Shown here: positions 33,961 to 47,162 of the stretch, in pieces | Position numbering within the stretch: the stretch's first letter is position 1 | Layout of the letters: every line of letters begins with the position of its first letter | Source: Sweltsa coloradensis | Taxonomy: Eukaryota > Arthropoda > Insecta > Plecoptera > Chloroperlidae | Assembly: GCA_024449915.1 (NCBI GenBank) | Contig: JAMZAV010000025.1 | Location: 684,001-748,000, forward strand | Length of the DNA stretch: 64,000 nucleotides | Reading direction: 5' to 3' | Notes under the pieces: model-generated | Told to the model about the DNA's origin: nothing | The model's database searches: none | Seen by the model: the letters and a program-made list of their open reading frames with translations, nothing else | Program-made: the position numbers and the translations under genes

Positions 33961-36814
33961 GTTCATACTTCATCCTCATCCATCACCAATCATCGTCTCG
34001 AATAGCCAAAGTGCATTAATATGAGACGTTAAGCAATATCCAATCAACAAATCAATTTGAGGCTTGTTTTGTATTCTTACAATTGTACATGTATATGGAT
34101 ATTTCTCTTAGGGTAACTTTATAAAGGGTTTAAAAACCTGCCAAATTTGTATAGCAGCCTTTAAGTTATTAATTAAATTAAATAATAAGTGTTGGTTAAT
34201 TTAATATATCCATAATTGGTAACTGAGTTTTGAATACACGGTTATTATTTCAAGTGAACTATGAATTGTTTGACTTACTTTATTTTGTAAAATTTGATTT
34301 AAATACTATCAAATGTTGTCTTTGGCGTAGGTGTCTTACTAAATGTCCCAAGTTAATCTGGTGAGGGTGTCTTTAAAATTAGCCCCATCATAGCTGATTT
34401 TAATAGAACTTTTGTCTACTAAGTTATAACAATGAATACGTTGGAGTCTATAGGCTCTGGGTTCAGTTCTCGTCATCAACAATTTTATCGTCAAATCACA
34501 ATACTAAACCTTAATTAATTGACCTACTGACAACACCACAGAGTTCAAAACCTTTTTGATGTGAATGTTTCAAATTTCCCGAACCTCACCCCGCTTTGCA
34601 ATTATAATTCTATTGCCCAAAGACCGCATCACCACACGGCAGCTTTTTGATCAGGTCCGGCCATTGGAATTACAGCATCAAGGGCAAGACTTTATAATAA
34701 TAAACGTAATTTTTTCTTTATTTCCGGCGGCCCGTTAGACCTCTAAGCTTAACAAAAGAGTCGGGATATTTAACTTTTCAGTTATATAGATTTGAAATTA
34801 GCTAAAATGTTTCCAAATGGTATGTTTGCGGGTCCGTTTGTCCTGGTCTTGAATTCGGCATTGCGGACCCTTTGAAAATCTCTAGTTAGTCTCGTCTTGG
34901 ATATTACACGCACTTCCAAAAACATCAACTAAGTTAGACTGTATTTACTTGAACAACAGAAAACTTAAATCGCCAAAAAGTACATATAGAAAAATACATT
35001 ATGTTCCAGATATATGCCAACAAAACGGTTGTGTCTTTGCAAGAATTTATTTTTTACGGAAATTTTTTCAAATTCTCTCTTTTCCAGGAAGTAGACAGAT
35101 AAAATCAAGTAGACGGGCAATTCCTTGAAAGCAGTAAGTATCTGTTTGACATTGTCAAGTGTACATTTTAATTTTGAGTAATTTGACAGCCAAATTTGAT
35201 TTTTAAATAAAGTAATAAAATGTTATTTTGTTACAAAAGCGCACTCACTCACAAAACTCTTCTCTTCCAATTTCCGATCAATGTTTTGTGTTAGTAGAGT
35301 AGGTTTCGGCGGCTAAGGATTGGTTTAGCTGTGACTGACAGTAATTTTTCATTGGCTGTAGGACATCCGTCAACTCGTCAAGAGGCTGTCATTGTTGAAT
35401 TCCTTGTGCTTATTCTTCTCCTTCATTCTGCGGCTAGCTACAGACATTTTTAATCGCTATCCATTATCCCTGATTCGTGTGTAACATTGCACTCGCTTGC
35501 AGCACACCACCTTGTCCATTCTTCTTGGCTGTGGAGGAATGAGCGAACTGCAGACTTCATCACCCATCATAACCATTCTCTGGATACATTTCAGATATGT
35601 GTGTGTATGATCTCATTTCTTATTAGACAAACTTGATTGATTGGTTTATATGATGTCGATACTGTTCAGTTAATTACGTTGATTTACAAAGTTACTCAAT
35701 AAAGACAAGCACACAATTTTACGGTACAATATAAACAGGTTTTTTTAAATAATTTTAAAATAATATCACCTCATTACCACATTTAGAGTATGGTTTTCTC
35801 AAGCGTTGAGTCATCCAAGTAATAATCAATGTATCAAAGTGTTTGAAATACATTTAATAATAAGGTAAATAACTGGAACTATTTTACAACTATTTCCGAA
35901 CTGGACTTTCTATGTATGTTTAAGGACTTGATAGGTATTATTTGTCAGCCAAGAGCCCAATGAGCATTAGTCGTTAGACTGGTATAAAGGTATTTTATAC
36001 ATCCATTTTTGATTCTCTCAAGATATTTTTTATGCGTCTCATCATTCCTTTATTGCTCCTTGCGTTTAGTTTCCAATTTCTTTTGGCCAGAGATGCGAGG
36101 AATTTTTGTTGACTTAAAATGAACCGGGCGTGGTTAAATGTGGTTTTTTTATACATTAAAATTCTATTGTTTATTATTTTTAAATGAATTCTTTGTATAG
36201 TCTGCTCCTTCTTTGAGAATACCGCGTCGTGTAACTATAGTCAACTAAACCTAATCTTATTAATTCTACAAGCTTACGGCCCCCGACTTGGTTCATTCAC
36301 AATTTTGAAGCGATTGTCTTGGAATAACTTAGAGGCGCTGCCTGAAGAATTGTTTTTGCAAGGAAAATAACCTTTTGCGACGTTTTTACTCGTATATCTT
36401 TATAACGTTGACTACCTTGAACGTAAAGTCAACGACGTAGCAACGACATGGGTTTTAAATTGGTTATCACTTTGCGACTGACTTGATGATTACAACAATA
36501 CAGTTAGGTAACTCCTAAAAATGAGGTTTAGGGTAGCAACATTTACCAAGTTAACACCCAAATGGTCTGTTTCAAATAGAGCCGTTAAATTAACTAATTC
36601 TTTACTAATGTTAAAACATATTTTTTTAAATTTGATTTTTTCGCGTGCACACAAAAAATTATATGATTGATAATTCGGATAACTTTTAAGGCTAATGCCA
36701 TTTTACATTGGTGACATATATATATAAATATTAACAATTTATAATTAGTCAAAAGCTTTTACTGATTGAAAAATACAATATATAACAATAAATGATAATA
36801 TGTACTAATATAAA
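33961..36814. other. Intergenic, no gene recognised
   Basis: A+T-rich, with no member of the families described here. A patch at 35300-35560 is less A+T-rich and has ATTGG/CCAAT-type pentamers, but this is not enough to call a promoter. Confidence 0.5.
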
Positions 36815-36899
36815 TTGTCTTCCTTTGTAAATACAGTTTTTCAACTGAATAGGATTGACGTTAAATAAAAAAATAAAAAAATAAAAAATAAATATAAAT
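36815..36899 (+). mobile_element. Family D retroposon 3' tail, copy 3, short
   Basis: TTGTCTTCCTTTGTAAATAC, AGTTTTTCAACTGAATAGGA and TTGACGTTAAATAAAAAAAT correspond to the last 85 bp of the tail at 26135-26351, including the A-rich end. Confidence 0.75.
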
Positions 36900-37736
36900 A
36901 ATACTAAATTATGTTATAACAACACCGCATCTAACATCAAGAACCTAAAACTTATAAAAGCAAAACAAATTGTTAAGGCATCAGCAACAAAACCAACAAA
37001 ACAAAGTAAAAGTATCGTTGGTTGTTGTTTTCTTTTGTATTTCCAAAACAAAACCTACCATTTTTGATAACGTTGCGGTGTTGGGAAGAAGTGTTTCAAA
37101 ATCTGCTTCATAGTTCTAGAATGACAGCCCTGTATTGAAGGTAATTAACGTTCAACTCGTCACCTTTTAATATTAGAACCAACGATATCAACATTTCACC
37201 AGTTTTAGTTTTTTTTAGTAAACAGACAAATCATTTGATTCCGCAACATCACAAAGCGCATATTGAAATGTGAATATGATGCGAAACCCCATGACAAGAT
37301 GCATAATATAGCCTCTGCTAATGACTATAATCGATGGCCAATTATCATCCATAATAACTATTCCAGCATTCGTTTGGGACACTCGTTTCGCCATTGCAAG
37401 CATGAAACACAAATGGAAGATAGCTTTAGAAATATTTTAAGCCGATCTTGGTTTATAAAGGTTTTGCAAACTTAGTTATATTGGTTATTAACTTTTGAAG
37501 TTTGTTAGTGAATATCCTTTATATTTCGCTACAGTACAAATGATGGGATGATGAATTAAACGACTCTTGATAAATTCTGATTGGCTATTTCGAAACTTTA
37601 GGATATCAACTTCGAGCAATACCATCTGCATTTAATTTGTAACGTAGTAACTAGTCCTTACGTTGGGGGACATCGTTAATTACTAATTATATTTATGGTA
37701 CTATTTTACACATATTATCAACTTTTATTTTTTCAG
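36900..37736. other. Intergenic, no gene recognised
   Basis: Unassigned A+T-rich sequence. Overlapping frames of 65-70 codons at 37215-37475 on both strands have no motif. Confidence 0.5.
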
Positions 37737-38102
37737 TCAAATAGTGTTGATGTTATGATATCGATAATGAATTACTTGAACGATAAAACAAAACTTGTTA
37801 ATAGCAATGGAAATATTAAAATTACATTAATTGTCTTTATTGCACATAAATGGAGTCAACCATCACATAAAATCATAAAATTAGCCCATTTAGCACTCGT
37901 ATTTTCTCTCAATAGTTATTTTGTCAAACAAACAGTCTCATATAATATTCCCCCGCCCCCTTCTCGCCTCCACCACAATACTTGTCAAAGCCAGAGTTTA
38001 ATTACACCGTTTGTTCATAATTTAATAATAAGAAATCATTTTCATATTTTCGTGAGAAGTTATCCGTGTTTTATTAACGTAGTGCTAGTAATGCCATTTT
38101 AA
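37737..38102 (+). CDS. Unrecognised open frame after an acceptor-like site
   Basis: A 135-codon plus frame begins at 37695. At 37722-37736 the sequence ACTTTTATTTTTTCAG is an excellent match to a metazoan 3' splice site, and a splice there would enter this frame in phase 0 (SNSVDVMISIMNYLND...). It ends at the TAA at 38100-38102. The C-terminal half has a Pro run (YNIPPPPSRLHH). I recognise no domain. In A+T-rich DNA such acceptors are common, so this is only a candidate terminal exon. Confidence 0.18.
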   Translation, partial: SNSVDVMISIMNYLNDKTKLVNSNGNIKITLIVFIAHKWSQPSHKIIKLAHLALVFSLNSYFVKQTVSYNIPPPPSRLHHNTCQSQSLITPFVHNLIIRNHFHIFVRSYPCFINVVLVMPF

Positions 38103-41100
38103 TTCCGCTGTCTAAAACTGTGAATGCTACATAAATTTACATCAGTAAACGGGAAGAAAAAAATGCAAGACTGCTTAAAAATCAAAATTTGTTTAAAGAA
38201 ATTAATGTTTAAATAACGTAAATATTATGAAATAGAAATCATACAGACAAAATGTGATGATAAAACATACAAAGTGTTTGATCTGATAGTATATAAAACT
38301 ATAAAAAAACGTGTAAAGGTTGGAGCATAATTCGACTCTAAAATCAATGGAGTAGACCTATAACCTGTTCGATAAATAATCACCACACCGAGAGTCGATG
38401 CACTTTTTTGACTTAATCACTCACGATTCACACCTTACGGTTCATGTTAGCGGTCGACAGATCGACATGTTTTTGTACATAATCAATTGGCCAGACCTAT
38501 AGCTGGTTGAAATATTTTACAACCCTAAAAACGAGCCCCTATTTCATCATTTTGTGATCAGGAAGTGATAATTAAACGCAGATTTATCATTGTGCGCTGA
38601 TAATATCATTGCAGGGAACAACCCCCCAATACTACCCTTATTTCCATCTCTTTATGACTTACCATTGATTTTCACTTTAGGAACGGGAGAAAAAACCGTT
38701 TACGGCTGTGCCTGCCCCTAACCTCCAAACGAAGCTATTTGTACTTAACTTGACTTCGAAAAGATGCCTTGCTTCACCAAGCTAGTGGATTTCCATACAT
38801 AGGCCTATACAATACCCTTTTCTTAGCCTATTAATGCGTTATTAATGGTTTTTTTTGCTTTTATATGCTACCTATACTTCATCAACACCAATTAAACCAA
38901 ACTGTGCAACCATTATAGGGAAACGGTCTTATGTTTGTTATAAGTTTACTGCCCGAGTTTAGTCTTTCTACTAAAATGAGATAAAGGTTTCACGCATATG
39001 TATAAATCCGGGACAAGACCTCAAACTCACTATAACCAACCAATGCTCTAAATATCGGTGAATTAACGACTTGTTTATATAATCTAACAAAAAACAATAT
39101 CTTTGACTTCAAATGTGTTGCTGGTTTATTTAATATTTTCAAATGCGTACGAGCATATAATATTATTACGATAAAGATTATCAATATTTAACTACGATTT
39201 AACTAAAAATCAAGGTATCGTTTTAATTTTCTGAAAAATTGTAAACAATTTTACGAAGAAATTGATGACTGGCTCTTAGTAAGAAATGTCACTGCATCAT
39301 AATTGGAGGTCAATGACAATTTATTAATAGGAAATGGTGACGTAACAGTTAGTTAGAAAATAAAAGCGCGATAAAGAAAATATAACAAAAACAGTGAAAT
39401 GTTATAGAATATTTTGATTCACACTTTAAACTTTTAATTAATGTATGTTCGATGTGATGTAAGATGATGAATTTATTCCATATACTTAAAAGTTGAAATC
39501 TGTGTCCACTTCCCCTTAAGGCCATCTATCGTATTCGTATCACTCATAATAATCATTTACTGCAAATCAAAGTTTGCCTGGGAAGAATAAGAAATGGTGC
39601 ATGCCCTTTGTGATTCAAAACCATCCACCAGCCAGCTGTCAAAAGTTTTTGTTTTAAAACCTCGACAAAATTATGATGCATTGCAGGTTCTATTTTCTTT
39701 CGTGTTAGAGAATATTTCATAGCCTGCTAAAATCTATGACTTATATGGGAGCCAATACTTCTGTTTTAAAGGTGTAATACAATACTTCAAAACAAAAGAA
39801 AAACTACACAAGTAGACAATGCTCTTAAAGTGTATGCAACATTGAGTACTTTGTCTCAAAACACGTTTCTAATTAAAACTAGGAATAATTTATGTATCCT
39901 TGATGAATGTATTTGTTAACAGTGTGTAGTAGCTTCTGTATACAATTAGGGCAAGGCTACCATTAAAATTAGGTTAGGAGTTTAGGTAGAGTGACAAATA
40001 ACATGGTAGAACATGCGCATTAAATGATAGTGGAACACGCTGTAGCCTAGTACGTTATTTGTAGTCTAACTACTCAGAGATAATATAGCGACCGGCCTAT
40101 GCTATTATCAGGACCAAGGACTTTTCTACGGGGAGGCGACGGAGAGTCATTTAGATGGACTTCTAGTTGTCATTACTTGGAATTATCTGCACACGATGAA
40201 GATTTTAGATTCAAAACATTTTACTTCTGCGAAGGTATATATGTGAGCGTAGTTCATGGACACGCGGGCTATGTCTAGACAAAACACCTGCACTTACTGG
40301 TTACTTACAACACATTAACAACGAATAATTTATATGTGAATTGATTAATTACTCCTTTAAGCTATCTGAATCGTAATTTTCTATTTGTTGAATTTACTAA
40401 CAAGTGTATTACTAACAAATACATTTTTTTAGATATATATTTGCTTCTTAATTATTGATGTTTTTAATGTTTCATCTGAAATAATTGAGGCTGCAGGGCT
40501 TTTTTAAAGATACTCAGGAGGAAGAAGCTCAATCACAAACAAATAACAACAACAAATAAATCAACAAATAAATAAATAATTAAAAAAATACACTTATACT
40601 GATTTAAGAAAACTGGGTAAACCGTAAATGAATTTATTTTATTTATAACGATTTAGTGTACAAGGGTAACAACACAATGAATTTTGTTTGTAAATTAAAC
40701 AAATTCGCAGAATTGACATATTTCTATGGTTCATTTAATTATCTCAATTATGAAACATGAGATAAATAACGAGACACTCAGAGTAATCAGTTTTGTCTGC
40801 TGGATCGGTGTAATGACCGCCACTAATATGGTGGCATTACAGTGAGCTAGCACAGAAGCCAAAGAATGAACTAGGCCTAAGTGGAGTGAGCAGACGTATG
40901 AGCATTCAACGTAACGAGACACCTTCGGATTAATCATGGCGTAGAATATATTTGGAAAACGATTTGGAAAACGATATTTTTATGTGTTTTTAAGTAACAT
41001 ATACAGATTGTCATAAATGGAATGAGCACATTATTAATTTTTTTCGAAAGTCCCATGCTAATTAGTTAATTAATAATTAGTGAATCACATATTTTTATGT

Positions 41101-41204
41101 TTAAGGTATCCACACGTTTTTCCACCCTTGCTAAAAATACTTTCAGGTTTATGATATTCATTGTATAAAGGATGAAACAACAGAATATCAAATTTAACAA
41201 ACAT
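38103..41204. other. Intergenic, no gene recognised
   Basis: A+T-rich. A 13-bp tandem duplication of TTTGGAAAACGAT occurs at about 40950-40976. Nothing else could be assigned. Confidence 0.5.
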
Positions 41205-41337
41205 ACACGTGGACGTGGACGTGGTCGTGGACGTGGACGTGGACGTGGACGTGGACGTGGACGTGGACGTGGACGTGGACGTGACGTGGACGTGGACGTG
41301 GACGTGGACGTGGACGTGGACGTGGACGTGGGCGTGG
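41205..41337 (+). repeat. (GGACGT)n hexanucleotide array, about 22 units
   Basis: Perfect hexamers except for one GGTCGT unit, a 3-base phase slip at about 41281-41284 (GACGTGACGTGG) and a GGGCGT unit at the end. The array keeps three frames open. These give (Arg-Gly)n then (Asp-Val)n on the plus strand, and (Arg-Pro)n, (Thr-Ser)n or (His-Val)n on the minus strand. All are consequences of the repeat, not evidence of a gene. The array is very CpG-rich in an A+T-rich setting. Confidence 0.95.
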
Positions 41338-41573
41338 AGTTTGTTCTCCTCGAGAGTGAAATCTTCGACACTCTCCGATGGGTAATTTAGTTAAAAATGT
41401 TAGCGGTTCCAAGAACTACATCACGAGTACGAGTCCCGCTTGCTAGTCAAGACTGAAGAACTGCTTCCGTCAGCGCCGAGACCTAGGCAAGGTCATTGTT
41501 CAACAAATGCATAAAAACATTAGCTAGGCTGCGGCTTGATGAGAAGGAAAAGTCTAATCTTCACCTCGTCTCG

Positions 41574-41750
41574 CCGATAGAGGTAGCTCAAGCTTTTCGC
41601 GCGAGATACAAAGTTGGGAGGTTGCCGAGACACTTCCGTCATCGGCCATCCTGATTTAAGGTATTTTCCGTGGATTTACTAAGTCCAAAATACATATGCT
41701 GAGGTTCAGTCTTATAAAATATGCTATGGGCAAACCCTCCCAACTATATC
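41574..41750 (+). mobile_element. Family B SINE
   Basis: Head CCGATAGAGGTAGCTCAAGC, then CGCGCGAGATACAAAG, GGGAGGTTGCCGAGAC, and a body remnant GGCCATCCTGATTTAAGG. The 3' signature is not clear. Confidence 0.8.
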
Positions 41751-42305
41751 CATAATACCTAGAAAAACGTTTCGTTGGACGGATTTTCATCGAAACAAAT
41801 ATTTTCGAAATTATCCGACTAACTGGTCGAATGAAGTCTGCATGCACTATACAGTATATACAACCACATTATATATCTCACCCCTCCAAATAGTTATCTG
41901 TAACATTAATTGTTTTTATTGAAATCAAATGGCAATTGATCAAGCTAGTTATCAAACACATTAAAATACGTAATTTGCAACTTAATTCTTTGTAAAAGGA
42001 AATAACGAATAGTCCGCAGGTTAAATGAAGGTCGGTACCTTGGTTCGTACCCTACAAAAAACTCTGTATCAACTACACGTACTGAAGTAAGTGTAAACAA
42101 AAACTCGGTACGTGCTCTATGCTAAGCAATTACGAATGATCAAAAATCTTATTCAAGCGGCAAGATCTACTAGGAATTCAAACACGCAATTCGCGGTGCA
42201 TAAGTTTTAGTTGAATCTCATTATTAACATATTCATTTAAAACAGATAGTTTATTTGTGCGGAAAGAAAATATTTTAAACTGAGTTAATTAGTAAATAAA
42301 ATAAA

Positions 42306-42682
42306 GAGGGAGCCAAGCAACTTAATCAACAGATCGTCGAAAAAGAATGCAAAAATAAAATAATTCAAAATAAATTCATCATTTTGGTGGAGGTGCCGGG
42401 TCGCGGGTAGGCTCAGCACTAAAAAACGGTCCGATGACTTTTAACGCCTATACTGTTATGGTGTAGGTGCCGGGTCATGAATTTTTAGATTTTCTGGGGG
42501 TTAGCCTTCTCCGAGGGTCACCAAAAACATTCTGTATCATCCTTTTTGAAGGTCAATCCTTACAAAAAAAACGCATGTCAATGGACGTCGTGTTTGATGT
42601 TTATCGTGAGACGTGACACATGGACAGACATAACGACAGACGATTGAAAAGTGATGCATATAGGGGAGATTTTCTCCCTTAT
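42306..42682 (+). mobile_element. Family A element, copy 9, with duplicated core
   Basis: GAGGGAGCCAAGC is at the 5' end, then ACTTAATCAACAGATCGTCG. The first core GGTGGAGGTGCCGGGT is at about 42387 and a second (GGTGTAGGTGCCGGGT) about 72 bp later. CATTCTGTATCATCC, ATCGTGAGACGTGACACATG and an eroded end TTTTCTCCCTTA follow. The same core doubling occurs at 4361/4428 and near 55585/55653. Confidence 0.9.
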
Positions 42683-42824
42683 TTACCCTTTATTTGCATA
42701 GAAAGCAAGCTCTCCCGTGTCAAAAGCCAATCCGCCCACCTCATTGGCTAGGCACATACTGACACCAGTCTAACCAACTACGGGCAAGGATCGTTTTCCA
42801 TGAGGTCCGCGCTTTACGTATAAA

Positions 42825-42920
42825 TCCCTGAAAGTGTAAATCCCCGGTGTGCAAAATGCCGAAGTACATTTTTTCGGGCGGGGGTTATTTGCTATTTTAG
42901 GAATTTACATTTTCGGGGTT
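42825..42920. repeat. Small inverted repeat (hairpin)
   Basis: CCCTGAAAGTGTAAATCCCC (42826-42845) is mirrored by AGGAATTTACATTTTCGGGG (42899-42918) at about 16 of 20 positions, with a loop of about 53 bp. Possibly a tiny MITE remnant. Confidence 0.6.
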
Positions 42921-43744
42921 TCGATACAGACCCTTTTGGAGGAATGTCTGTGGACTGCTGGTATTTGTAGCATTGTCCATATGGATAAGGGGAATCCCCC
43001 ATAATGCGTATGCAGGGATAACGATTGAGTATAGTAGTAAAATATAGGCATTAGACATGACCTCGAGAAAATCTTCACACCTTATTATACCATGATATAG
43101 TCACCTATAATCGGGCAAGATATTCATAGGAAAAATAAATATATATTTTTTTAATTTGAGCTAAAGAATATGATTTGGTTGCGGCGTTTATAATCACTGT
43201 TTCTAAAAGCCACGATACCTATAGTTGGTTGTTTAAAAAAAAGTACTACCCCGTTAAATGGTATATTATTTAGCTCATGGTGTCAATATATCAAATACTA
43301 GCGGCATGAATAGCAAGAGGAAAACTCAGGTTTACGAGCGTTTACGAGTTCTCGATTTCAAACGCCATATTTTAGTGTAATGAATGGACAACGTGTATAG
43401 TTAAAACTGTATTTAAATATGCTACTCACCTTCCAACATTGAACTGCGTAAAATGTTTAGCTTGTAATTTTTTCTAAAGAAAACGTGAACAGTTAACGCA
43501 ACCTCGTAAATATATAGCTGTGAACTTAATGTGTTAAAAGTAAAATGTATACTCAGTTTTGCTTCACGTGTTCATTTGTGAGCTAAGGTTGTGTTGTTAA
43601 TTCAGATTTTAATTCTTATTTCGTGAATTTTTGTAAGCATGTGTTTAGTGTATTTGGTTTGAGAACGCGTCAACCGCTGATTAGCGTTTCCGAGGTTTTG
43701 AAATGTCCCGTTTGCTGATTATAGACGACAGAGTATCTAGGAAA

Positions 43745-44426
43745 AGTATTTTGATTCCTTATTCATAAACTGTTAAAAGCAGATGATTTAACCATACTTG
43801 AAAAGATCGGTAGTTGACACCGAAATACACCTTAATGTCGATGGTATATGTGTGTTATTGTTGTACTCGCTAGTATTTTGATTCCTTATACATCGCTGGC
43901 TAGAGCAGACTAGGGTTCGTAAGCTTGTGTGACAGCTTCGTTCTCCTTGGCGCCGTCTGCTCGGCAGTCTGGGTTAGTGGAGGAACCTATATGACTGTCA
44001 AAAGTTACACCGTCCTTTCGGATGGGACGTAAAGCCGTTGGTCCCCTTGGTACTTTTCGGTAGGAGTAGGCTTTGTGCCGGTACCGGGTTTCCCCTCCTC
44101 CCTTCTCTATTAAATTTGCACTAGTGGGCTACATTGCCTGTTGCAAATAAATAATAAATAAATAAACTGTTCAAAAGATCGGTAGTTTACACCGAAATAC
44201 ACCTAAATGTCGGATGATAACCATACTTGAAAAGATCGGTAGTTTACACCGAAATACACCTAAATGTCGATGGTGTGTGTGTGTTATTGTTGTACTCGCT
44301 GGAGTATTTTGATTCCTTATACATAAACTGTTCAAAGCAGATGATAACCATACTTGAAAAGATCGGTAAGTTTACACCGAAACACACCTCAATGTCGATT
44401 ATGTGTGTGTTATTGTTGTACTCGCT
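43745..44426 (+). repeat. Satellite-like array of a roughly 125-bp unit, interrupted
   Basis: The unit runs from AGTATTTTGATTCCTTATAC through AAACTGTTCAAAGCAGATGA, ACCATACTTGAAAAGATCGG, TTTACACCGAAATACACCT and AATGTCGAT to GTTATTGTTGTACTCGCT. Unit 1 is 43745-43871. Unit 2 is split into 43872-43893 and 44164-44302, with an internal duplication of the GATCGGTAG...AATGTCG half. Unit 3 is 44303-44426. The 83- and 88-codon frames in it are repeat artefacts. Confidence 0.9.
43894..44163 (+). mobile_element. Family C retroposon-like element, copy 2, inserted in the satellite
   Basis: A 270-bp insertion splits the satellite unit cleanly. CTTATACAT ends at 43893 and AAACTGTTC resumes at 44164, whereas the uninterrupted unit reads TTATACATAAACTG. 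The insert starts CGCTGGCTAGAGCAGACTAG, carries all the family C motifs, and ends in (AAATA)n. A simple A-rich 3' tail argues for retroposition. The target duplication cannot be resolved because the junction is A-rich. Confidence 0.85.
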
Positions 44427-46440
44427 AGTCATTTCATCACGGTGGTCAGGATCTGACCCAGATTCTCTTACCTCGTGACGGAGGTCGACTTGTGACAATG
44501 CTAAATCCAAGTGCTGCGTGCTAGCAATTAGCCACGTTCACGTTTCTAACACGATTGGTGACGATTTACGAATGTTCAGAGGTATATTTTATATCTTTAT
44601 TGCTCTACACGATTCTGAGTCATGAATTCACTCTTTATCTTACGCGTTGAAATTAGAGTTATAAATGAGAAATAGAGGAATGCCTGATAAAAATAATAGA
44701 AAAATCAGCAACGAAAGGCAAAACATTATTGTGAAAGACAAGATGTAAATTATCAACAAAAATTATTCAATATCACCGTATGAAAAATATGGGAGTTTAA
44801 AAACTTCCTAAAACGATACTTTATACAGAATACAACAAGCATATCTGGGTTTGAGTCCAACTTACAGCATCCAATTTTCTTTCCCAACTACCAGAACACA
44901 TAGTGGAAACAACATCCTTGAAATTAGTCTGTACAGGAATTATAACAATGAAGGGTGAGCTCGGCATCATTATCTCTGCTGATGTGTGGGTGTGACTACT
45001 ATATTATTAAGTGGACTGTTACATTGCATTATAGTTTATGCATGAATTCGCTATATTGTGCACATGATTATCGATCGATTGATCAATCGATTTCTGTCAT
45101 CATTAGTACTAAGTACCTAACTCTCACTGTGATTTCACCCTTCCTGTTTCTAGCCACTGTTGTGTGTATACTGTGTACAGCCCTCGCTTGATTTTCTAGA
45201 TATGTCAAGAACTTTTCCAGAAATTTTTATTTACAAAATATATTTTTACGATTAATACAAACTTACGTAGTCTTCCGGTCATCCAGCCCCCCAACCTTCA
45301 AACGATAATTATTTTTTAGTTTGGTTTGCGTGAGGAATTTTTATTTTCTCACTGAATTATGGAGGGCGGATGACGGACGATCACCCCTCGCGCGAGGTAT
45401 CTGATAATCATTGGGGGTGCCCCGTCTCTCTCGTGTCTGCCCCTGTGATTGTGCTTCAGGCTCAGCCAGTGTAAACTTTAACCATACAATGCGAGCGACA
45501 AGAACACAACAGTGTATAATGTTGTGTTTGTTCACATCAGATCCTCAGTTGAATCAAAGTTTGAAACAATGAAATTCACACTCAAGTGTTTGATTATCAT
45601 AAAATCCGTTAAGGAACTCGAAACCGGTTTGAACCTAATACTTTTGGAAAGTAAAACCCGAAAACTCAAATGATCAGTTGATTTTTTTTTTCAAAATGTG
45701 AATGTGAAAATTATCGTGTATGAAAACGGTGAAATTGGAGCTGTTCTTACAAAAAAGCCCACACTAAATTTATAAAAGTTTTCCGAACGAATGTTGGTGT
45801 CATATTTGGGTGAATCGTGGCTAACCAGCGGTTATCATTTCAAATAAGGAGTACTGATTGGCAATTAATCGCTTATCACTGGCGTCAGTGTGGACAGGGT
45901 TGTTGGATACTAAGTAATAATACATATTTCATGTTTTGAATTATCATAGGCAAATTTTTTTTCATCAGCGCATATTGTTATCTTGCTGTTTTATTTATCT
46001 ATGCTATTATTATATTATAATTATAATTATTAATTATGTATATAATTATTATAATTTTTGTTTATAAATATGTAATTACTGTTTATTTTGTTGTATGAAT
46101 TATGTAACGTTACTTTTATTTATTGTCATACTTAGAAAATCAGTTTTATTTGCTGTATAGTATACACAACAAATAACGAAATAAATAAATGTACCTGTTT
46201 AGGATACAGAACACCAAACGCTCATGTTTTAATTCCCACATTTATTTGAAAAAAGATTGGGTTATCTTTGTTGTGATACATATATCATGGACACAAGCCA
46301 TTACCAGAATCACACAAAGCAAACACATGCTTTGTAGCCTTATCAAAATATCACACAAATAATTATATTTGTGTTGTAAAAATGATTGAGGTAACCTCTT
46401 AGAAAGGTCTACAGTAGCTTTAAAAAGACAGGATTCCGAA
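44427..46440. other. Intergenic, no gene recognised
   Basis: A+T-rich, including an (ATT)/(AAT)-rich stretch at about 46005-46070 and a possible further retroposon tail ending GAAATAAATAAATG at about 46191. Confidence 0.5.
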
Positions 46441-46625
46441 TTTGTTCCCCTAGACCGCAACGAATTCGCCTCTGAACAAGAACTGAGACTGATTTGTCCG
46501 GAACGAGGCCGAGCTAGCCAGGCTCGTAGCTCGAGGGCTCAGGCTGCATGCAGATCAGATGCGATCAGCCAGAACTCTGGTACGTTGCGGATCAGCCTTC
46601 GTTCCTTCGTTCGTTCGTTCGTTCA
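46441..46625. other. GC-richer patch ending in a (TTCG)n microsatellite
   Basis: About 160 bp with many GAGC/GCTC words (GGCCGAGCTAGCCAGGCTCG), ending in (TTCG)n at 46606-46624. No frame or RNA fold could be recognised. Confidence 0.6.
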
Positions 46626-47162
46626 TTGGCTTTCTTTGTTATTAGCTATATGTTTATTTGCTCTTTACGGATTTCTTAATTCGACGTGCGAAAATAATTG
46701 TTACATTTTTTAGTGACAGTTTAGAACAATTACCATATTTTGGGCGTTAACCTTATATTTAAAGGCATAATTTAATGCAAACAAGAACAAAATATAAATT
46801 TTATCGATAGTTTCCTCCCTCCCCCCCCCCTACCTCGCACTCTGTTATAATTAAATGAATTTATATTGTTACATTGATTCTTTATGCTTTTTTTCTAATT
46901 AAACCACCAAGGTGAGGGAAACGATATTGCAAGTATGAATTCAGTGGGTACTGGTGAATAATTCAATAACTATGAGGCCTGAAATTAACGTCAAAAATAA
47001 TACCAACTATGGAACACGTTTTTCTATTTTGTCATAATTTGTATTATTTTTTCTATTCTTAATGTGTGGGGAAAATGTTTGCGTTGTCAGTCTGTATTAA
47101 GTTTTCGTGGAAGCATTGGGAAGAAATGGCTATAGGGTTATTAGAGAAATTAAATTTCTCGT
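46626..47162. other. Intergenic, no gene recognised
   Basis: A+T-rich with one C-run at 46818-46830. Confidence 0.5.

Noticed and set aside
41066..41412. Arg-Gly, Arg-Pro and Thr-Ser dipeptide repeat ORFs on both strands
   Set aside because: They are translations of one hexanucleotide array in different frames. The flanking residues on each side are unrelated and end quickly.
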